A stretch of DNA of 64,000 nt, taken from assembly GCA_963989385.1 (NCBI GenBank), contig OZ022515.1, forward strand, positions 6,604,803-6,668,802, given 5' to 3'. Shown piece by piece: positions 54,480 to 64,000 of this stretch. The DNA comes from Ctena decussata (taxonomy: Eukaryota; Mollusca; Bivalvia; Lucinida; Lucinidae). A model generated the notes under the pieces. That model did no database searches and was not told the DNA's origin. It worked only from the letters and a program-made list of their open reading frames with translations. The stretch's first letter is position 1, and the number at the start of each line of letters is the position of its first letter. The position numbers and the translations under genes were made by a program.

Positions 54480-56900
54480 CTTCTGAAAATGACATCCTGT
54501 CACCTGTCAGTGTCCATGGTGTTACTCTTACATATTCATCTTCCATATCTCAAGATTTTAATTTTTTGAGAAAAGTAACAGAGAGGTCTAAATCAATGCA
54601 AACCTTGCCATATATAACAATTTTAATGTTTCATATGGGCAGAAAAATAGGTTAGGTGTAGCCTTTTGAGGGTTTTCTGCTTATGGCGAGCATACTGATC
54701 TTTAATTTTGCGCCATGCATTGTATTGATTTGAGGCAAGTACTTCCCACTCCCCTCATGCCTAGCATCTTTCTCTGGGGCTTCATATGTCAATATATTGC
54801 AAAAAAAACATATTGCCATGAATAAGAAAACATTTCATAAAAACATCTTCGTAACTCCAAGGACATTAGGGTAACTCCATGGACAGATAAAAAGTTAAGG
54901 TTGTCCATAGCCTAGTAGCCGTAGGGGCAGTGGGGGTTAGAGACCCGCTGTAACTTGGGCACAGATGATGAAAGGCGGAGCCCAACTCTCTCCTTTCGCT
55001 GCCTTTTCCTTTTCTGCTTCGAAAACTGTACCCATTTACTGCTGACAAAGAGAGTTTTCCAGGCGTTGGATGCCGATGGTGAGCCGCGTACTCACGACCT
55101 TCCAGCGACATTCTGTACCATAACCGAGTCACTTTGAAAGACACAATCAGCCTATATGCTTAAGAAATAGGAAATAAATAAGGATTAGCATGTATTTAAG
55201 AAGTTCCACAATGGAAATTTATAAAAGAAATACGGTTTAAGTTCATAATAATCTATCTTTTTTAAGGACTTTTGCTTTTGCTATATGCTAATTAGCAGTT
55301 TTTACATGGACAAGCATGGTAACTACAAGGATCTAGTTATACGCAATAACTTTGAGAGATAAATTGTATTCATCACTGAAGAATTTTGATGGCAGGTGGT
55401 CTACATATTATGTCTCCTCAATAAAATTTTACAGTCTTGTCGGAAAGCATAATCACTAAATATTTTTTAAAGTCAACTTACAACTCAAGTTTGAGGTAAC
55501 AATTAGGCCATGTGTTTGAAATATGCATTAACTGTAACAGTGTTGTTTTCTTTAATGCAAAATTTACGTTAAATGTTAAAAGAAAATGAAAGGAACAAGT
55601 TAAAATATATTTTATCGTTGGAAGTAAACTAATATAAACTAATGTGCATTTTCTTTTGCTTTCAAGCTGGTCTCCTTGCTTAACTAAGCTGGCCTCTGCT
55701 CCCCTATGCACCCACCCTCCACGCCTGTATTGTATTTCCGTTTCCACCGAGACTATATTCTGTATCCAGTGGCTTCCTGCTCTCCCAGAGTTTTTGTTTT
55801 TCCTTATGAGAATTTCAGCAGGAGACTGACTTGTTCAGACAGTCTTGTCGGAAAGCATTATCACATGGATAGATGGAAAGTAGTGTTGGCATGGAGCCAA
55901 ATTAGGGGAACCACTTGGCAGAAGCGAGTCCTTGCAGTAAAAATAATTTGTTTACTCTTTGTCTCGGACCCAGTGGTTTCCTACATTTCCGATACAAGTC
56001 TTTACTAAGCATTTTGTTATTAGTGTTGTTATCATGTCTATAATTACCATTTTTATTATAAGTAGCAGTTGTTATAGTAGCAGTAGCATTTGTTTTTCTA
56101 TTTTGTTACCTAATTTGTCTTTTGTTTCACTAAAATCAAGAATGGATGTACAACTTTTGAATATAAATATTTACACGATTTAATGTAAAACCGAATTCAC
56201 TTAGTCAATGATTATTTTAGCATACTTAACAACATCATAAATTTAGTTGAACTTTACTTCAATGATTTAGATCCAGTAATATGTCTATTGTGTAACATTG
56301 ACACTGTCACTGATGTTACCAGCTATGACAATAATCATTTCATGCACATGTAATAATCTGGCGTATCTTATTCAATTTTATGCCAGAGGCACTTTTGTTT
56401 TTAGGATTAGGTACTGTTGAAATGAATGCGATGTTTCATAAGAGCTAACTTTTTCAACTGTACAATGTCTATGGTGTTACCAAACATTGTCATTGACATA
56501 ACTTTTATCCAAGATCATTGAATGCACTCAGAAACGCACTGATTATGCATAGGCCTGTAATCAACAAATTTTTGATACGTGAAGCATACTTGAAATAAAA
56601 AGTAATCTTTAAAAAGAGATACCTCTCATAAAATATTATGTTTCCTACTTGTCCATCAAGTAACCACACCTGTCCATTTTGTTACCTTTATAGTGGTAAC
56701 ACAAGGGACAGAGCACAAAGAATTATTCCACCTTAAATGGGTTAAAATTGCATAATGATGGATCCCTAACAACATTATGACATGCTAAGAACTGTATGAT
56801 GGGGAGACACTACTACATGTATCTGATTCTTTTTATCTTAACTTTATCTATTACAATGAATTCGGTAACACCAAGGACACGGCGAAAGGATACATACATT
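54480..56900. repeat. region with recurring GGTGTTACC / GGTAACACC motifs
   Basis: 'tccatggtgttac' (54515), 'gtaactccaaggac' and 'gtaactccatggac' (54850-54885), 'ggtaactacaagg' (55318), 'gatgttacc' (56310), 'ctatggtgttacc' (56470), 'tttgttacc' and 'ggtaacac' (56680-56700), 'ggtaacaccaaggac' (56866). The motif appears in both directions at uneven distances. 'cagtcttgtcggaaagca' also occurs twice (55431, 55840). It may be a diverged relative of the foldback-arm type of repeat. No gene. Confidence 0.35.
54905..55145 (-). mobile_element. SINE-like dispersed repeat, family 3
   Basis: Second copy of the 9541-9785 unit; see the shared blocks there. The open frames on both strands over this interval lie wholly within the repeat. 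Confidence 0.5.
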
Positions 56901-58905
56901 TTATTCTTCAGTGTCATTTTCTGCTTGAATTAGTCTGTGAAAAAAACGTCCTTAATATATTATCTGTGATGAAAACAACATACAGACACACTTTAATTAA
57001 TTTCATATGCACCTCGTAAGCAGTAATGGGGTTCGAACTATTGATAACCGGCGAAGTCACAGGCATACCATGAAGTGTTCAAGGAAGGTAATTTACACAC
57101 TTTTCTTGTGAGCCTAAAATGTCATACCATTGTTTTTATGACCATTCATGTTCAAATATTGTATGGTGAAAATCATAAAATACTGCAAGATCCATAATGA
57201 AGTTTCTGTATAGCGATAACTGGAATCTGTTTTTTTTTTAATGACCCAAGTGCTGAAGTTTGTGTCGCTCAGATATACAGGCCCTCGGCGCCAGGTGTGT
57301 GCAACTAGGGTCACATAACGCTGAGCGACTTGGGGAACATGGTTACGAGAATTGAAACAGAATGGTGCGCTCAACTGGTTACCCGTGTTGTGAATAATGT
57401 AGGTTAATAGTATGCAGAGCTCAAGTATCACAGAGGCATTAAATTTCATTTGCTTCCTGTTTGTTCAATTATTCTGCCAATTTGTGACACATTTTGATTG
57501 GCTATCCAAGGATCACTTGAGACCATGGCATGTACATGTGAGAGCTGCATGATCCAGTTCTGCTAAGTTACAAGTTGGCAGACCAGCCATGCAATGTAAA
57601 ATAAATCATGATTAATGTCGTTCTATTTGTTCCTTTTGACAGTAATGTGCAAGTCCTAACAGTTTACATAATTCACGGTTATTTGCGTCTTTAGCATATT
57701 GCTTGTTCATGTGTCCTTGTTTTTTACACTTGTGACTTCATGTTTATGCGATTTGATTAACACAAAGAGGTAATTGGATAGAAGTTTATGCGATCCCTTA
57801 TGATATTGCGTGAATCCAGTTTGCTGATTGCTTATGTGTGCACACATTCGGATATCAAATGTTGTCAGTAATCAACCAACGCTCAGTTCTGCAGTTGAAT
57901 TGGATGCAAATAAATGCAGTATTAGAAAAACATAACCTTTACACAGGTGGTTGTGCACATCATGTAAATTTCTACCCTGGACCGTCAAGTCTCTCTTAAA
58001 GGGCATAGACTAAAATATGAAGTGGAATCAAAATGACTGGCAGGAACAATCTCCTCAACATCCTTCCATTGATATGGGATGGCACTCATACAGGGAAGAA
58101 TTTGCTCAGAAATCTGGTATTGAACAATTTTTAACCCAACCAATTTTTGTCAGAAACAGAGTTTTATTGCAATTTTAAATGATAGTGATATTTTCATCAC
58201 AGGAGAATCAAATTGGGATTGCAACATAACCTGTGATTACCTGCCATCGACATCATTGCATTCGTTAAATGATAACAAGTACATTGACAACAATTCCAAG
58301 GTGTACCTCCTTTTATATTCTTTAAAAGTCCCACTGCACTATCTACATGAAATTTTTATCCTGAGGTATTGTTGCAAGCTTCTCACCATAGTTTCGTCAT
58401 TGCAAATGACCACAATTAACCAACTTGAAACGAATAAAACATCTTTGAGCTTCACATTAAAAAGGTTCAAATATTGATTTGAGTCATTTTAGTTGCCAAC
58501 TAAAATTCCTACTTTCGTTTTCATAGACAATGAAAGAATGTTAAAAATCCTTGTACAGCCCTGGAGTCCCATTTAATATACCGCGTTTGATTATATTGTG
58601 TCGCTCAACGGCGAACAGAAAATGAAACTTTATTTTTTCTTCATTGAAAAACACGTTTTCCATGCTTTTGCCAGGTAAATGAATAAATATTTGCACATCA
58701 ACTAATATTTTGTCATCAAACGTGAAGGTAAAAGCGCTATCCATGATGATTTGCGTTTAGACGTTTTACCACTTATAAGACTATGGAGACTTTAAGGATT
58801 TGGTGTCGCTCGGAAGGCAATGCCTTCATTTCATATAAACATGACCAACTGCCGGATAAATAAATTTAGAATCTTTGCAGGCTCATGACTCAGGGGTGTT
58901 GGTTG
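56901..58905. other. no recognisable feature
   Basis: The 111-codon minus frame at 57114-57449 shows no domain. I see no other structure. Confidence 0.45.
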
Positions 58906-59260
58906 GTTGATTGGATGCTTAACGTCCACGGTAAACAACTAAGGTCATGTCGGTACGGTCAGTTAACCTAACCACACTATTCCTGGGCAGGCTTAGACCT
59001 CCTAAGCGGTTAACCAGTACTAAGTGCGCATACTTTCGCCAGTAACTGACAACTGCCCTTCTTGAATCAGCGGAAGGAGAAACGAAAGTATGTGGGGCTG
59101 CATAGAAAACTTAATTGAAATTGGCTTAGTAGTTTCAGAGGACAAGTCCTTTAAAATGCTCATATTACAGGCAAATGGCCTTTAGCCAATGTCGCTAAAT
59201 AACCTTGACCTCTAGAATTCTATGGGGTTGAAGTTGTCTGCATTACAATATGAGGATTGT
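58906..59260 (+). repeat. two adjacent dispersed repeat fragments
   Basis: 58906-59095 has 'gcttaacgtccacggtaaac', 'tgtcggtacggtcagttaac' and 'ccagtactaagtgcgcatac', a phrase series I associate with bivalve repeats. 59099-59260 shares 'ttaattgaaattgg', 'agtagtttcagagga', 'tgacctttagccaatg'-like text and 'ggggttgaagttg' with 60838-60995. Confidence 0.45.
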
Positions 59261-60600
59261 CCAAAAAGGTCTGTCACTCATCTCATTTTTTGGTTACGGG
59301 TATGCTAGGATAATGTATTATACCTAAATAAAAACCCCGGTACTCTTCTTCAAAATGATACCAAAACATTGACTGAATACAATAATCTAATTATCTTTAC
59401 TCCGGTTTTACATTCAGTCCTCCGTACGACTGGCCTAATTCCTTGTCGAAGAGCAGTTTTGCGTTTCAGCGTGTGAATGATTCAAAAGGTATATTTTTAT
59501 TGGTAAACATCGCATCTTGCTGAAATTCTCGGTATTTCTACTCATAACATCAACACAGGAAGCCGAATGAAAAAGAACGATATCCGTTTATTATTTACAT
59601 CGGATACAGGTAAGATTTATGACGTCATGGAAATACATCTTTACGTAAAATTCAAGTTACTTCTGAAGTGTAACCGGAGCACACTTTTGAAAATTTTATT
59701 TCAGAGTGAATTGAAAATATCCGAAGCATTACAAAAGGAAATTTTGGAAAGGTTATAAACTCGTGAAATGAAAAAAACAAACAGTGAAGCTGATAGTCTT
59801 TTGTGAGTTACAGCAAAGCTGCAGAGTCTCGTTTGAATGTAGCTTTTCTTTCTCCTTTCTGGCAACAGACGGTTGCAAACTGCGACAATAATTTCTGTAT
59901 TGTCCATGGTTAAAAACTGTGCTAGCATTTGGTAAATTCGTTTTGTAATGTTTGGTATACTTAAAGTCATATCCAGCAACAGTAGGCATAGTAATGAGTT
60001 TTTGTGCCTCTATCTTTAAACCCAATAGCCATATCAGCAGTGTAAATTAAAATAATATTTTGGGGAACCAGAATAAAAGTATAAGCACCCCCATGTCAGT
60101 GTAAGCTATTTCCAGTGTCGTTGCATGCATAACTATAGCAATATGTGCCCCTTAGAACTGGAACTAATAGATTTACTTAAGAATTCATGTATTTTACATG
60201 CATAGAAGTTGCTTCAGTAAACAATCTAAATTGTCTTTAATTACGGACTTTTTTTCAGGGTTTGTTTATCCATACCTGAAGAATATTTTGCAAAATTAAA
60301 AATTGCAAAGGCCCATTATGAATTATTCCGTGCGTTGCATGCTCTATCTATATGTATTGCCAGTGGTATAGGGGTATACCTTGATCGAAGCAAATTGTCA
60401 CTTTTTGCTTCATGACACATGAATCATTTCAATAAAAACGTTTAGACAAAGCATATGTTTCTTCAATGGTGTAATTTACAGAATATTTTAATGCTTTTTC
60501 CCGGGAAATAAGGCGAATGACAGAACGTTTTGGATGATCCTCGTAACACAGAACTCTATTACAGCAACAAAACAAATGCGCTTTATAAGATTTTACATTC
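59261..60600. other. no recognisable feature
   Basis: Overlapping short frames on both strands near 59567-60025 show no family features. Confidence 0.45.
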
Positions 60601-60604
60601 AAAA

Positions 60605-61176
60605 GCATTAGAGACTAAATTTGACCTTAACATGAAACAGGTCAAGGTCAACCAAAGGTCATAATGTATATATACTCCAGAGTACTTGGGTCCCAGTTGC
60701 TGCATACCAAGTATCAAGGCAACTGGCTCAGTGTGTCCAGACAAGAAGAATTTTTAAGGTTTTTGACATATATGGGCATGGTGGCCATCTTTGTCATCAG
60801 ACCTGGACCAAATATATAAAGTTTGTTTCTCGCTTTGTTGCATAAGAAATTTAATTGAAATTGGTCAAGTAGTTTCAGAGGAGAAGTCCTTCAAATATGT
60901 TGACACACAACGGACAAGTGACCTTTAGCCAATGCCACTAAACAACCTTGACTTCTAGAGTTCTTAGGGGTTGAAGTTGACTGCATTTCAATATCACAGA
61001 ACACAGCAACAAAATATGTACTTTTTAAAAGTTTCCCATTTTTAGGCCTAAGGAAACAAATTTGATCTTTCCATAAAATAGGTCAAGGTCAATCTAAGAT
61101 AACTTATTCTGAAGATGTTTGAAGATGCATACGACGGACGACAGAGGCCTGCCTATACTAGAAGCTCAGGTGAGCT
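60605..61176 (+). mobile_element. element ending GCTCAGGTGAGCTA
   Basis: Contains 'aacaggtcaaggtcaaccaa', 'tgctgcataccaagtatcaa', 'tatgggcatggtggccatct' and a second unit with 'ataggtcaaggtcaatc', closing with GCTCAGGTGAGCTA at 61163-61176. It matches the truncated copy at 48082-48476, which supplies the other end. Confidence 0.55.
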
Positions 61177-61392
61177 ACACATTGGCATAGGTATAGAATT
61201 AATACAATGCATCTGTGAGGTATGTTGCAATGGCAGCGTCTGCGTCTCTACTTTGCAACTTTATTAAAACTGCTCATCATGTCATTGTTTATAAGAAATC
61301 GGAAGTTACAGAGTCGTGCAATTTGCCAAGATAATCCTAAAAATATAGCAGTATATTAACCAAGCCTTATATAGTGCTTGATGAAAATTTAG

Positions 61393-61490
61393 ATATTACA
61401 GTATGCGTTTCTCTGGCTTTCGTTGACATATATTGTTTGGGCCATCCCTATATGATTTGCTTGATTTTGAAGGATATCTTTTAATCATCA
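61393..61490 (+). mobile_element. retrozyme-like relic without ribozyme
   Basis: 'attacagtatgcgtttctctgg' and 'tttcgt..acatatattgt' match the sequence before hammerhead 2, and 'gggccat' then 'ttttgaaggatatcttttaa' match the sequence after it. The ~45-bp ribozyme itself is missing between them. Confidence 0.4.
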
Positions 61491-62094
61491 AAATGAATCG
61501 CACTTCTGACATTCCTTTGATTTTTTATCCTTTCGTATAATCAAGCAGCCGTACAGGTAGAGGGTTTAGATTCTGGATCTGCCAATGCCCACTGCCATCA
61601 TTAAAAAAAAAAACGTGCATGCACTACTGATGATTCGATAATATTTTGGTAATATATAGATTGGTTGTTTTTTTTTTTTGTTTTTTTTTTATTTAACGGC
61701 CCTTTGAGACAGTATTTCAGTCTGTATCGGGCCGTCTCCGAAAGAGAGGGAGAAAGAAGAGAGAAATGATAGACGAGAGAAAAAATGTCAAAACAACCCC
61801 CACCCGCACCCACTGCAAGCACAGTAAGCCCTTGCCCTACTACTATTCAAATAAGTAGGACGTCCTTGCACTGGAAGTTACACGCAGCACCTTTGCACCA
61901 CCCAACCACCCCCGTAATATATGGAAATATGTTATATGTTCCTTCGAGTAAATCGGACGCACATTGTATACATCTGTATTGTTATATTCAAAAGGTAGGT
62001 TTACGCATTTGTTTTATGTTCGGTGGTGTTTAATTTATTGTGTTGTCATTTTAACCCTTCTATAATAAAAATAGAAAATAAGTGAAAATAATTG
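61491..62094. other. no gene; T-rich and C-rich tracts
   Basis: T-runs at 61668-61690 and a Pro-rich chance frame at 61785-62033. Confidence 0.4.
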
Positions 62095-62325
62095 TTAAAT
62101 GGTTTTCATGTAATTTGCTTAGTCTGTTGTAACCCTTCTGTTGGTCTAAATTATTTAGTTCAATAAAGATAGCTGAGTTGCCACCTATTTGGGAAAGAGC
62201 TGCTGACTCGGCTTATCACTTGTAATTTATTGTTTGATGGGATGTCTTTGTCAATCTTTCCCTTTGATGTTGGGGATAGGATTTGGGATCTGATTCAGTC
62301 AGTTCCTGAAGTGTAGTTACTCTTT
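62095..62325 (+). mobile_element. solo 3' tail of the Penelope-like family, inverse orientation
   Basis: Inverse complement of 10567-10800, nearly identical: 'ttatttagttcaataaagat', 'ccacctatttgggaaagagc', 'gatgtctttgtcaatctttc', 'cagttcctgaagtgtagtta'. Confidence 0.75.
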
Positions 62326-62920
62326 AAATTTACAGCTTTTTTCCCGTAATTGACAAACGTTTGCCAACCCACTTAGTTTCGATGTACTTATTTACGGACG
62401 GCTCATGTATCACAGTCTTAAAAAAGATGAAAAATATGTTAGATGCTAAAGTATGCTTTGCAAAATGTTATAAATAGATATGGGTAAGCAAGACCTGATT
62501 ATTAGGAGGAGAATGTATTAAGATGTAAAAGTAAACAAACTGCTTATTCAAAAATGCGATCAAGGTCAAATGCATACGAGCGGGAAGAAACTGAGGCTAT
62601 TTACTAAGCCGCTATTCCAGCAAGCGTGACAGTGTGCAGAATGATATAGAATATAAGACTAACCATACCAAATTAGTGCACATTTCTGCAATTATTTTTG
62701 TCAGTGTCGCTAAAGTCCATACGTTTGAAAAAAAACTGGTGATGGACCAGATTCGACAAGCTGCCCATCCCAAGAGTCCCCTTCCGTGTATTTCCGTGAG
62801 ACATGGCTGCCGCAGATACAATAAAAAAAACGCCAACTGCAGGACATATTAGCGTCCCTCTCCAAGTTACCTTAGCCACAATGACACACGGAGCACGGCA
62901 GCCATGGAAATCAGGAAGAA
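62326..62920. other. no recognisable feature
   Basis: No gene or repeat identified. Confidence 0.45.
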
Positions 62921-63290
62921 ACAGTGTTTAATTACTGACATCAACACTGAAGCACAAGCACATGCACAGAATCACCAATTATAATGCAGATGATTGTTTC
63001 CTAGATAACGCAGAATACCAGGTCATTGCTACTAAAACACTAGGCAATAAACAGCTGTTATCTATTTCATGAACATTCATGCACATCAAGGTATATAAGT
63101 ATTTTAAAAACTTTGTTTAATTACTGAAATCAACACTGAAGCACAACATGTGCACAGGAACACTAGTTATGCTGCTGGTTATATCCTACATAACGCAAAA
63201 CACCAGGTCAACGCTACCAAGGAAAATTAGGCAATCAACAGCTGTTATATATGTCATGAACATCCATGCACTATAAGGTACAAGCTATTG
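62921..63290. repeat. two-copy tandem duplication (~190 bp)
   Basis: Both units have 'gtttaattactga(c/a)atcaac', 'actgaagcacaa', 'cacaggaacac'-like text, 'caccaggtca', 'caacagctgttat' and 'catgaacat(c/t)catgca'. Units are about 62921-63110 and 63111-63290 with moderate divergence. Confidence 0.8.
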
Positions 63291-64000
63291 AACCTTCTCC
63301 GAGTTTGATTCTGTGCACAAGGATATAGGCAATAATAACTACAGTGGGTTTATGGAAAGCAAAGTATAGGCTAGCGTAGTTACACATTTCGGGCTTTGCA
63401 CTATGATATAGATATCCGTGTTGGCGTAGTTGCTGAAAGAGACATCATATAGGCTAACAGCCCCCAAAAAAGCAAACCTTTCCTATACAAAAATGTTTGT
63501 TTTTGATACCCTCCTTTCTATATTTGTAACAATGCAGAAAGTATATTAAAATGGATAAAAACAAGCTAATATGCAGCTGATTGCGTGTATTGTACTATAA
63601 AAATGTTGTAGATTGATTGATAGTAATCTAGTATTTTACCAGCAAATAGCCAACTGATAAAAATAGTTTTACTTCAGTAATCCAGGTTTTCATCATTCGT
63701 TTTCTAATTGTAATTGAATACCCTTGAATGGTTAAATATTTTACTTATCACGCAATACTGTAATTGCAGTTGTTAAAATACCCTTCTTTCTATATATGTT
63801 TATCTTTATGTTTCGGTGATATTGTTTGCGAATATTTATAAAAAAAATACAAGGAATGCTATCGTAAGGCTGCTCAGTTTTCTCGTCTGCAGATGAAGGT
63901 CAAACTACCATAAGGGCAAGATATATAACGAATGTTATTACGCTTCGTATTTTGAACTTTTTTTGTATGATAAAACCACATTTTGCAAGCCTTAAGATAC
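63291..64000. other. no recognisable feature
   Basis: AT-rich to the window end. Confidence 0.45.

Noticed and set aside
55644..56008. Overlapping frames of 61 and 100 codons
   Set aside because: Two frames over the same bases with Cys/Phe-rich random composition; includes a repeated 'cagtcttgtcggaaagca' block.
57114..57449. 111-codon minus-strand frame
   Set aside because: No recognisable domain, no splice or start support, composition of random AT-rich DNA.

Overview
The window looks like non-coding, repeat-rich DNA from a marine bivalve mollusc or a close relative. This is an inference from AT-rich sequence, very long gene-free stretches, tRNA-derived SINEs, units with GACCTTGAAAA / GGTCAAGGTCA blocks, and elements bounded by AGCTCACCTGAGC / GCTCAGGTGAGC. 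I see no intact host gene. The only long open frame is a pogo/Tigger-type DDE transposase (2874-4238), whose C-terminal zinc-finger tail is broken by a frameshift and two stops.

Layout. 1-1.4 kb: microsatellite, a repeat split by a SINE, and a foldback MITE. 2.2-5.3 kb: pogo-like transposon. 5.8-6.4 kb: decayed LINE reverse transcriptase. 7-12 kb: degenerate tandem repeats, SINEs, and a 155-bp array split by a retroelement tail. 13.6-15.6 kb: two phase-compatible exon candidates of an unidentified multi-pass membrane protein, whose intron holds a 40-bp TIR foldback. 19.6-29.2 kb: a ~9-kb foldback structure. Its ~2-kb inverted arms are arrays of the motif CTTAGCAACCA, and between them lie an AGCTCACCTGAGC-bounded element and, inside that, a 3152-bp insertion lying exactly between AAA and TTT without target duplication (Spy-like). 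32.6-36.4 kb: two families of degenerate tandem repeats. 39.6 kb: a SINE with a perfect 13-bp target duplication. 43.4-48.05 kb: a 4.6-kb element with ~290-bp terminal inverted repeats, holding a second foldback with TTAA flanks and a MITE.

48.5-52.9 kb holds a decayed Penelope-like retroelement on the minus strand. Its reverse transcriptase is split by a ~0.53-kb antisense insertion that carries two complete hammerhead ribozymes exactly 384 nt apart (a retrozyme-like unit), and its 3' part has been tandemly duplicated (1161-bp unit). A third, decayed hammerhead lies at 41.8 kb on the minus strand. 53-64 kb: a Tc1/mariner-like MITE, further retroelement tails, a retrozyme relic without its ribozyme, and a local duplication at 63 kb.

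The elements form a stratigraphy of nested insertions rather than a set of cooperating genes. Most exciting are the hammerhead unit inside the reverse transcriptase, the Spy-like insertion, and the two large foldback structures.
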